Source of the DNA: Planococcus donghaensis
Lineage (GTDB): Bacteria; Bacillota; Bacilli; Bacillales_A; Planococcaceae
Direction of reading: 5' to 3'
DNA length: 64,000 nucleotides
Assembly: GCF_001687665.2 (NCBI RefSeq)
Contig: NZ_CP016543.2
Location: 1,364,001-1,428,000, forward strand
Part shown: piece after piece, positions 57,325 to 64,000 of the stretch
Numbering within the stretch: position 1 is the first letter of the stretch
Layout: each line of letters starts with the position of its first letter
Program-made: the position numbers and the translations under genes
The notes under the pieces: generated by a model
Told to the model about the DNA's origin: nothing
Seen by the model: only the letters and a program-made list of their open reading frames with translations
Databases searched by the model: none

Positions 57325-58650
57325 TTGAGCAAAGTCAAAGTCTTTATAGGTTTTGGACTTTTGCTATTGTCGTTTCTACTGATGCTCCCAGCTATCCAAG
57401 CTGACACTTCGACGGTGTACGTAATCCCGATCGAAGACGAAGTGGAACGAGGATTGCAGGCTTTTATCGAACGGGGAATTGAAGAAGCGGAAGATGCTGG
57501 AGCCGAGGCCATAATATTTGAAATAGACACACCGGGTGGGTTTGTAGATGCAGCAGACGGCATTGCTCGTCTATTAAACAAAACAGATATAGAAACATTG
57601 GCTTTTGTTAATCAAGATGCTTTGTCTGCTGGAGCGTTTCTCGCATTGCATACTGACGAAATTTACATGCACCCGAACGGACGTATGGGAGCTGCGCAAG
57701 TCATCAATCAGGCGGGCAATGCAGCAGCTGATAAAGCAAATAGTGCTTGGCTGTCCTCCATGAAAAGTGCAGCACAAACAGCTGACCGAGATCCCCAATA
57801 TGCTTTAGCAATGGCGGATGCATCAATAGACCTTCCAGAAGTCGGTGCAGCTAAAGGGAAATTATTAACTTTAAATGCGAGAGAAGCTGAAGAAGTTGGG
57901 TATTCGGAAGGGACCGTTAGTTCTTTAAGTGAACTTCTTGGAGTAAAGGATTTTGAGAACGCAACAATCGTGACAATTGACGAAACGTTTTCAGAAAGTC
58001 TAGCTCGCTTTTTAACAAATCCGTTTATCGTGCCCATTCTATTATCAATTGCAGGACTCGGCTTGCTACTTGAGCTATTCACGCCAGGAGTCGGAGTTCC
58101 AGGGTTTATCGGAATGGTATTTTTACTGTTGTTTTTTTATGGTCATTTAGTGGCTGGCTTGGCAGGTTACGAATCCATCATTTTATTGGTTATTGGTTTC
58201 GGGCTATTAGTCGCCGAGTTTATCATACCGGGTGGGGTAGCTGGATTTTTGGGAGTTGCAGCTATTCTAGGTAGTATTTTATTGGCGGGAGGAGACTTGA
58301 AAACCACCGCCATAGCAGTACTTATAGCAATGATAGTAGCAACAGTAGGGATGGTGATCGTAGTGAAGTTTTTTGGAAAACGACTGAGTTTGTTCAAGCG
58401 CATTATTTTGATGGACGCCACCGATACAGCAAGCGGTTATGTATCGACGACAAATCGTCCAGAACTTGTCGGTAAAATTGCACGAACACTGACAGCACTC
58501 CGTCCATCAGGTACAATTCAGCTAGAGGACGAGCGAATCGATGCTGTCTCTGAAGGTAGATTTATCGACAGTGGGAAAAATGTTAAGATTATCAAGGTAG
58601 AAGGTTCGCGAATTGTAGTGCGTGAGCTGGATAAACAAGAGGAGGAATAA
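57325..58650 (+). CDS. NfeD-family membrane-bound serine protease-like protein (YqeZ)
   Basis: A 441-residue long-form NfeD protein. A signal peptide or helix at 1-27 is followed by a ClpP/SppA-like domain (about 30-215) with [14 protein letters not shown] and the putative Ser in [11 protein letters not shown] (near 93-103), then four or five membrane helices (about 225-345) and a C-terminal OB-like NfeD domain (about 365-441). It is coupled to the flotillin FloA 4 bases downstream, as in B. subtilis. The TTG start at 57325 follows AAAGGAGAG. Confidence 0.92.
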   Translation: MSKVKVFIGFGLLLLSFLLMLPAIQADTSTVYVIPIEDEVERGLQAFIERGIEEAEDAGAEAIIFEIDTPGGFVDAADGIARLLNKTDIETLAFVNQDALSAGAFLALHTDEIYMHPNGRMGAAQVINQAGNAAADKANSAWLSSMKSAAQTADRDPQYALAMADASIDLPEVGAAKGKLLTLNAREAEEVGYSEGTVSSLSELLGVKDFENATIVTIDETFSESLARFLTNPFIVPILLSIAGLGLLLELFTPGVGVPGFIGMVFLLLFFYGHLVAGLAGYESIILLVIGFGLLVAEFIIPGGVAGFLGVAAILGSILLAGGDLKTTAIAVLIAMIVATVGMVIVVKFFGKRLSLFKRIILMDATDTASGYVSTTNRPELVGKIARTLTALRPSGTIQLEDERIDAVSEGRFIDSGKNVKIIKVEGSRIVVRELDKQEEE

Positions 58651-58654
58651 GAGA

Positions 58655-59641
58655 ATGGGACTTGAAACAATAGGTTTGGGCGCAGCAATCATTGGTATCA
58701 TTGTTATTTTGGCAATATTCTTTACATTTGTACCAATTACGTTATGGATTTCAGCATTAGCTGCAGGCGTAAAAATCAGTATCTTTACATTAATTGGGAT
58801 GAGATTACGTCGAGTAATTCCGTCACGTATTGTAAACCCATTGATTAAAGCTTCAAAAGCAGGGTTAACTGTGACTATTAACCAATTAGAAAGTCATTAC
58901 TTAGCTGGTGGTAACGTTGACCGTGTTGTTAACGCATTGATCGCGGCACATCGTGCCAATATCGAATTGCCATTTGAACGTGCAGCAGCGATTGACCTAG
59001 CAGGTCGTGACGTGTTAGAAGCTGTTCAAATGTCTGTAAACCCGAAAGTGATTGAAACACCATTTATCGCCGGTGTAGCAATGGATGGAATTGAAGTAAA
59101 AGCAAAAGCGCGTATTACGGTTCGCGCAAACATCGATCGTTTAGTCGGTGGTGCTGGAGAAGAAACAATTGTTGCCCGTGTTGGTGAAGGGATTGTCTCA
59201 ACACTTGGTTCAAGCACAAGCCATAAAAAAGTTTTAGAAAACCCAGATCTAATTTCTCAAACCGTGTTATCAAAAGGTCTAGATTCAGGGACAGCGTTTG
59301 AAATTCTGTCTATTGATATTGCAGACGTTGATATCGGTAAAAACATTGGAGCGGAACTACAAACAGAACAAGCAGAAGCAGATAAGAAAATTGCTCAAGC
59401 GAAAGCTGAAGAACGACGTGCGATGGCGGTTGCAAGCGAACAAGAAATGAAAGCAAAAGTTGTTGAAATGAGAGCGAAAGTTGTTGAAGCAGAAGCAGAA
59501 GTACCACTTGCAATGTCTGAAGCTCTACGCAACGGCAATATCGGCGTTATGGATTACGTCAACTACAAAAATATTCAAGCCGATACGAGCATGCGTGATT
59601 CTATTTCAAAAACTGGCACGGATAAATCCGACAATAAATAA
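58655..59641 (+). CDS. floA: Flotillin-like protein FloA (YqfA)
   Basis: A 328-residue membrane scaffold of functional membrane microdomains. N-terminal membrane segments (about 6-55; [20 protein letters not shown] and a second hydrophobic stretch) are followed by the SPFH-like domain (about 60-220) and an Ala/Glu/Lys-rich coiled coil (about 230-300; [19 protein letters not shown]). GAGGAGG precedes the ATG at 58655. Cotranscription with nfeD from the sigma-W-type promoter links it to envelope stress. Confidence 0.95.
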   Translation: MGLETIGLGAAIIGIIVILAIFFTFVPITLWISALAAGVKISIFTLIGMRLRRVIPSRIVNPLIKASKAGLTVTINQLESHYLAGGNVDRVVNALIAAHRANIELPFERAAAIDLAGRDVLEAVQMSVNPKVIETPFIAGVAMDGIEVKAKARITVRANIDRLVGGAGEETIVARVGEGIVSTLGSSTSHKKVLENPDLISQTVLSKGLDSGTAFEILSIDIADVDIGKNIGAELQTEQAEADKKIAQAKAEERRAMAVASEQEMKAKVVEMRAKVVEAEAEVPLAMSEALRNGNIGVMDYVNYKNIQADTSMRDSISKTGTDKSDNK

Positions 59642-59671
59642 TGGGCGTAAGCCTTAAGGGAGGTTTGTCGT

Positions 59672-60157
59672 GTGGAAGCTCTCATATTAGGACTGGTCAT
59701 CATGGCGGTAAGTGCTTTTTTTAACAAAAATAAAAAAGATACCAATAAACGAGATACGCCGGTAAAACCCTTTGCGACAACTCCATCCACTACAAGAGAA
59801 AGTCGTTCTGGGAAAACCCGGTTTAAGCGAGTTGAAGATTATGCAAAGGAAATTTATGGTGAACTGCAAAATCAAAAAACTCAAGGGTCTGATCGTTTAG
59901 AAGAGGCAAAGCAAAAAGCAGCAGAAGTTGTGGATCGTACGCCTCTTCGTGAAGCCCGTGAAGAAATAGGGCGTCGTGTTACATCTAGTCATTCACAAAG
60001 CCGTGCATCGTTAAGCGAAGCAAGGTCAATCCGCAATCAACCTGTAATCCCTAAAGTAGAAAAAACTTCTGAGGAATTATTGCCACTTAGCAACGAAGAC
60101 GTTAGAAGAGGGATTATTATGGCGGAAATTTTAATGCCGCCAAAGTCAAAGCGTTAA
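59672..60157 (+). CDS. Hypothetical protein in the floA operon (YqfB position)
   Basis: A 161-residue protein with one N-terminal hydrophobic segment (about 2-18; ALILGLVIMAVSAFF). The rest is charged, Ser/Arg/Glu rich and probably disordered or helical, ending in a conserved-looking LLPLSNEDVRRGIIMAEIL block. I recognise no domain. It occupies the place of B. subtilis yqfB as third gene of the sigma-W operon, so a role with FloA at the membrane is possible but unproven. The GTG start at 59672 has a GGGAGG site. Confidence 0.7.
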   Translation: MEALILGLVIMAVSAFFNKNKKDTNKRDTPVKPFATTPSTTRESRSGKTRFKRVEDYAKEIYGELQNQKTQGSDRLEEAKQKAAEVVDRTPLREAREEIGRRVTSSHSQSRASLSEARSIRNQPVIPKVEKTSEELLPLSNEDVRRGIIMAEILMPPKSKR

Positions 60158-60162
60158 TAAAA

Positions 60163-60193
60163 TTCAGTCAGTGAAAACTGACTGATTTTTTAT
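60163..60193 (+). terminator. Rho-independent terminator after the floA operon
   Basis: CAGTCAGT (60165-60172) pairs with ACTGACTG (60177-60184) on a GAAA tetraloop, followed by T6. The 60194-60387 gap is AT-rich; I see no gene and no convincing promoter. Confidence 0.9.
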
Positions 60194-60387
60194 TATTTAT
60201 AATTTTATTATGTAAACTAAACGATTTTTAGTAAATTTCTTTCACGGTAAATTTAAAAGTAAAAAGATTTTTCGTTAAAAGGTAAAAATTTCACACTAAA
60301 TATGGGCAGAACAAATATTTTACAAGTGATTATCTTTAATGATAGAGTGAAATTAGCAGTAAATACTCGATCCTAAGGAGCGTCCAC

Positions 60388-61347
60388 ATGACAGAAAATA
60401 ACCTACTAGAATTACATGTGAAAGACCCAAATGAAGCGGTACAGCTGCTCGGGATATCAGATAGCCATTTAACGCTAATCGAAGAAGCTTTTAATATTCA
60501 AATTATTACCCGTGGAGAAGTTATCAAATTGGCTGGTTCTGAGGAAGACAAACAAACGGGGAAATTATTAATAGAACAATTATTGCGGGTTATTCGCAAA
60601 AATATCAATATTGACCAACGTGATATTGTCTCAGCAATTGAAATGGCCAAAAATGGCACAATTGAATATTTTGCAGAACTTTATGATGTAGAAGTCGCGC
60701 GTAATGCCAACGGTAAAACCATTCGGGCTAAAACCATCGGACAAAGACATTACATTCATGCGATTCGCAACAAAGATTTGGTTTTTGGAATTGGTCCTGC
60801 TGGTACCGGTAAAACCTATCTCGCGGTAGTTTTAGCTGTCCAAGCCTTAAAAAATGGTCACGTGAAAAAAATCATTTTAACAAGACCAGCAGTAGAAGCG
60901 GGCGAAAGTCTTGGGTTTTTACCAGGCGATTTAAAAGAAAAAGTAGACCCTTATTTACGCCCATTATATGATGCGTTGCATGATGTGTTAGGGCTTGAAC
61001 AAACCAATCGTTTTATCGAGCGTGGGACCATCGAAATTGCGCCTCTTGCTTATATGCGAGGACGAACATTGGATGAAGCGTTTGTCATTCTAGATGAAGC
61101 GCAAAACACGACAAAAGCGCAGATGAAAATGTTCTTAACACGTCTAGGGTTTGGATCAAAGATGGTAATTACAGGTGATAAAACACAAATAGACTTGCCG
61201 CGTGGTGCTGAATCTGGATTAATTGCCGCGGAAACGATTTTATCAAGTGTGCGAAATATTCATTTTCAATACCTTGAAAGTGGCGACGTGGTTCGTCATC
61301 CGCTTGTAGCAAAAATTATTGATGCCTATGAAAATCAACCAACATAA
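60388..61347 (+). CDS. phoH: PhoH family ATPase
   Basis: A 319-residue PhoH-like P-loop ATPase. The N-terminal region (about 1-110) has a KH-like fold; Walker A GPAGTGKTYLAVV is near 136 and Walker B VILDEAQNTT near 233, with VITGDKTQIDLPRG as the sensor block. It is thought to act in RNA metabolism and lies beside ybeY in many genomes, as here (pgpH between). In B. subtilis the sporulation genes yqfC and yqfD lie just upstream; they are missing. AAGGAG precedes the ATG. Confidence 0.93.
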   Translation: MTENNLLELHVKDPNEAVQLLGISDSHLTLIEEAFNIQIITRGEVIKLAGSEEDKQTGKLLIEQLLRVIRKNINIDQRDIVSAIEMAKNGTIEYFAELYDVEVARNANGKTIRAKTIGQRHYIHAIRNKDLVFGIGPAGTGKTYLAVVLAVQALKNGHVKKIILTRPAVEAGESLGFLPGDLKEKVDPYLRPLYDALHDVLGLEQTNRFIERGTIEIAPLAYMRGRTLDEAFVILDEAQNTTKAQMKMFLTRLGFGSKMVITGDKTQIDLPRGAESGLIAAETILSSVRNIHFQYLESGDVVRHPLVAKIIDAYENQPT

Positions 61348-61350
61348 AGC

Positions 61351-61385
61351 AAGGTGCAGGGATTATTTTCCCTGCACCTTTTTCT
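61351..61385 (+). terminator. Rho-independent terminator after phoH
   Basis: AAGGTGCAGGGA (61351-61362) pairs perfectly with TCCCTGCACCTT (61369-61380), followed by T5. Confidence 0.92.
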
Positions 61386-61515
61386 ATAATAAGAACAAGA
61401 GGAATGTACTACTGCTCGTATATACGGACATAATTTCAAATTATTAGAAAAAAACACGGTGAAAACTATTTCTTTAGTTGTTATGATGGAACTAGGAAAT
61501 GTGGGGTGGAATAAG

Positions 61516-63636
61516 ATGCGTCAAAAGGCACGAGATCTTTTTGAAAAACTAGGTTATCGAAAAATAATGATGGCCGGCATGTTGTTAACAGGAATCATTT
61601 TATACGGCTTTTTACTGGATTCTGTTCAAAGCGATACATACGATATACAATTGTTCCAATTATCACAGGAAACAATACGTTCTGAAAAAACCGTGGAAGA
61701 TCCAGTGAAAACGGAATTAGAAAGGCAACGGCTTACTGAAGAAGTTGCGCCAAGCTACCAGTTTATGAGTGAGATTGTGGACAATCAAACTGCTTTGGTT
61801 GCCTCGATATTTGGCTATATTTTGGAGGTGAAAGCTCCTCCTGAACAAGAAGAAGATCGGCTAACGAAAGAAGAAATGATTGAAAAACTGCGAGAAGATT
61901 TAAGGTTATTGGAAACAAGTGATAACGGACTGCGGTTAACAGACGATATGTTAAGTTCGTTATTGTCTCTATCAGAAGCTCGCTTACTTAATGTGCAAAA
62001 AGAGTTAAACAATTTATTGGAATCGTCTTTAAACGAATCGATTCGCGTAGAAGAAGTGGCGCGTTATCGAACAGAAATTGAACAAGAAATTCGCCGCAAT
62101 GAAACAATTCCAAACGACATTATCCAAGCGGCAGTGACTATTGGGCGTTTTGGTATAATTGCAAACGAAGTAGTCAATGAAGAGTTAACAGCTAAGCAAG
62201 TAGAACAAATTCGAAATAGTGTTGAACCAACACGTATATTACAAGGACAAGTTCTCGTTCAAGAAGGCCAAGTAATTGACCGGGAAGTATACCGTCAGTT
62301 AGAACTAGCTGGAATGACTGAAGAGCGACTCAATTATAAACCGTTACTAGGCTTGTTTATTTTCGTTATTATTGCAGTAGGGCTGCTATTTATCGTTATT
62401 TCTCGATCAAAAAAAGATGATGAACACAAAATAACCGAGATGCTTGTTGTAATGGTAGCGACTTCTATATCATTAATATTGATGAAGTTACTGTCTGCGA
62501 TTAGCAATAATTTCGATTTAGTCATTTCTTTTTTCTTTCCTACAGCATTAGCCGGCATGCTAGTGTGTTTACTAGTCAATGAACGAGCGGCTGTATACGT
62601 TACTATTTTTGTTAGTGCAGCAGCAGGTTTAATGTTGCCGAGTGGTTATTCTGCTACTTTACAAGTAGACGTTGCGTTTTATATTCTTTTTGGTGGATTA
62701 ACAGCGATTTATTTGATCGATCGAGTAGGCGGACGTGGACGGTTACTTCATATAAGTTTAGCAGTAGCGTTCGCTAACGCATTGTTTGTTGCTTTTTATT
62801 TGTTATTAGGGCAAACACAATACAGTTGGTCAGAAATTGCTTTTTATTTTTCGGCTGCTGTAGTCTCAGGATTATTATCTGGAGCATTGGCAATTGGGTT
62901 TCTGCCATTTTTTGAATCGGCATTTGGAATGTTGTCTACAATGCGTTTGATCGAGTTATCCAATCCGAATCATCCGCTCTTAAAGAAAATTTTGATGGAA
63001 ACACCGGGAACTTATCATCATAGCTTGATGGTAGCAAACTTGGCGGACGCTTCTTGTGAAGCGATTGGAGCAAATGGGCTATTAGCGCGAGTTGGGTGTT
63101 ATTATCACGATATTGGCAAAACAAAATACCCACAGTTTTTTATCGAGAATCAAGTTAATATCGAAAATCCACACGACCGGTTGCCTCCTGAGAAAAGTCG
63201 GGATATTATTTTGGCACATGGCATACAAGGGGCACAAATGTTGAAAAAGCATAAAATGCCAAAAGAAATTATTGATGTAGCTGCGCAACATCACGGGACG
63301 AGCCTATTGAAGTTTTTCTATTACAAAGCAAAAGAAACCAATCCCGATGTTGATGAAAATACTTACCGCTACGAAGGTCCGAAGCCGCAAACAAAAGAAA
63401 TTGCCATTATATCTATAGCGGATAGTTTAGAAGCAGCAGTGCGATCCATGAAAGAGCCAACATCAGAAAAGATAAAAAAATTGGTAGATTCGATTGTAGA
63501 GGATAAACTAAAAGATGGGCAGTTCGAAGAATGTGATATTTCTTTAAAAGAACTAAAAAAAGTAAAAGAGGTAATGTGTGATACATTGAATGGAATATTC
63601 CATTCGCGTATTGAGTATCCGAAAGAAACCAACTGA
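61516..63636 (+). CDS. pgpH: Cyclic-di-AMP phosphodiesterase PgpH (7TMR-HD)
   Basis: A 706-residue membrane phosphodiesterase that degrades the second messenger c-di-AMP. After the first helix (about 17-35) comes an extracellular helical domain (to about 275), seven membrane helices (about 278-480), and a cytoplasmic HD domain (about 490-690). The metal-binding motif is seen in PGTYHHSLMVANLAD, CYYHDIGKTKYP, HGIQG and QHHGTSL. The ATG at 61516 is chosen on the GGGGTGG site; a GTG at 61459 extends the frame without one. Equivalent to B. subtilis yqfF, next to ybeY. Confidence 0.95.
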   Translation: MRQKARDLFEKLGYRKIMMAGMLLTGIILYGFLLDSVQSDTYDIQLFQLSQETIRSEKTVEDPVKTELERQRLTEEVAPSYQFMSEIVDNQTALVASIFGYILEVKAPPEQEEDRLTKEEMIEKLREDLRLLETSDNGLRLTDDMLSSLLSLSEARLLNVQKELNNLLESSLNESIRVEEVARYRTEIEQEIRRNETIPNDIIQAAVTIGRFGIIANEVVNEELTAKQVEQIRNSVEPTRILQGQVLVQEGQVIDREVYRQLELAGMTEERLNYKPLLGLFIFVIIAVGLLFIVISRSKKDDEHKITEMLVVMVATSISLILMKLLSAISNNFDLVISFFFPTALAGMLVCLLVNERAAVYVTIFVSAAAGLMLPSGYSATLQVDVAFYILFGGLTAIYLIDRVGGRGRLLHISLAVAFANALFVAFYLLLGQTQYSWSEIAFYFSAAVVSGLLSGALAIGFLPFFESAFGMLSTMRLIELSNPNHPLLKKILMETPGTYHHSLMVANLADASCEAIGANGLLARVGCYYHDIGKTKYPQFFIENQVNIENPHDRLPPEKSRDIILAHGIQGAQMLKKHKMPKEIIDVAAQHHGTSLLKFFYYKAKETNPDVDENTYRYEGPKPQTKEIAIISIADSLEAAVRSMKEPTSEKIKKLVDSIVEDKLKDGQFEECDISLKELKKVKEVMCDTLNGIFHSRIEYPKETN

Positions 63637-63650
63637 CAGGAGGAACTGTT

Positions 63651-64000
63651 ATGATAGCTATTGATTTTATGGATGAAACAGAAAGTTTAGATCAAAAAGA
63701 ATTGGATTTTGTCAAAAAAATACTAGAGCATGCTGCTAAGCAAGAAAAAGTCACGGATTCTGAAGTATCCGTGACTTTTGTCACCAATGAAATGATTCGT
63801 GATATTAATCGTGAATACCGCGGGAAAGATCAACCGACGGATGTCATTTCGTTTGCCATGGAAGAAATGGGAGAAGGAGAAACAGCGATTATCGGTTCAC
63901 AAGAACCGCGCATGTTGGGTGACATCATTATTTCTTTAGATCGGACAAAAGAGCAGGCTGAAGATTTTGGTCATTCTTTTGAACGAGAGCTAGGCTTTCT
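63651..64000 (+). CDS. ybeY: Endoribonuclease YbeY, N-terminal part (gene runs off the window)
   Basis: The first 116 codons of YbeY, a metal-dependent endoribonuclease for 16S rRNA 3'-end maturation and ribosome quality control. The ATG at 63651 has a strong AGGAGG site 8 bases upstream. The frame shows SVTFVTNEMIRDINREYRG, QPTDVISFAMEE and MLGDIIISLDRTKEQA, all typical of the family. The catalytic HxxxHxxxxxH motif would lie beyond base 64000, so it cannot be checked. The order pgpH-ybeY is conserved. Confidence 0.92.
   Translation, partial: MIAIDFMDETESLDQKELDFVKKILEHAAKQEKVTDSEVSVTFVTNEMIRDINREYRGKDQPTDVISFAMEEMGEGETAIIGSQEPRMLGDIIISLDRTKEQAEDFGHSFERELGF

Overview
This window is a stretch of core chromosome from a low-to-moderate GC Firmicute. 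Protein sequences and gene order follow the Bacillus subtilis tgt-yrbF-secDF-recJ-relA-hisS-aspS-alaS-greA and yqeG-comE-lepA-hrcA-dnaK-rpsU-floA-phoH-ybeY blocks closely. Spore-former genes that sit inside these blocks in B. subtilis are not here (spoVB near comN, gpr-spoIIP between rpsT and lepA, yqfC-yqfD before phoH, pbpI after greA). Together with AT-leaning codon use, this suggests an asporogenous member of the Planococcaceae such as Planococcus or Planomicrobium. The genus is an inference.

Layout. 1-3.9 kb: end of tgt, yajC, comN, secDF and a LapA-domain protein (secretion). 4-11.3 kb: recJ, apt, an inserted beta-helix protein gene, relA and dtd (DNA repair, purine salvage, stringent response, D-Tyr-tRNA proofreading). 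11.3-11.65 kb: a 20-bp tandem repeat array. 11.7-16.7 kb: a reverse-strand SH3/amidase gene, then a T-box controlling hisS-aspS. 16.77-16.95 kb: 6S RNA. 17-25.4 kb: tcdA, rarA (reverse), cymR, cysteine desulfurase, mnmA, a TPR gene and recD2. 25.4-34.4 kb: two hairpin-type dispersed repeats, T-box and alaS, ireB-type gene, ruvX, a DUF1292 gene, mltG, trmR, udk, greA, yrrS and mtnN. 34.5-35.9 kb: divergent pssA and psd (phosphatidylethanolamine synthesis). 35.9-40.8 kb: overlapping ribosome-assembly/NAD cluster yqeG-yqeH-aroE-yhbY-nadD-yqeK-rsfS-yqeM. 41-44.5 kb: comEA-comEB-comEC DNA-uptake genes. 44.6-49.5 kb: yqzM, holA, rpsT, lepA and hemW. 49.5-54.3 kb: CIRCE-controlled hrcA-grpE-dnaK, then dnaJ. 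54.4-64 kb: prmA, rsmE, deoC, rpsU, a sigma-W-type promoter driving nfeD-floA-yqfB, then phoH, pgpH and the start of ybeY.

Most of the window is housekeeping: translation and tRNA modification (tgt, dtd, hisS, aspS, tcdA, mnmA, alaS, trmR, yqeH, rsfS, lepA, prmA, rsmE, rpsT, rpsU, ybeY), second messengers ((p)ppGpp by RelA, cyclic-di-AMP by PgpH), protein folding, and the competence channel. ComN, a regulator of comE mRNA in B. subtilis, lies about 40 kb from its comE target.

I see no clearly new multi-gene system. The items most worth a second look are the 20-bp tandem array, the dispersed repeats whose locus-specific arms are self-complementary around a shared core, an ambiguous Asn/His specifier in the hisS-aspS T-box, the missing conventional start of comEC, a ribosome-binding-site hairpin before comEB whose 5' arm lies inside a promoter, and the beta-helix gene placed between apt and relA.
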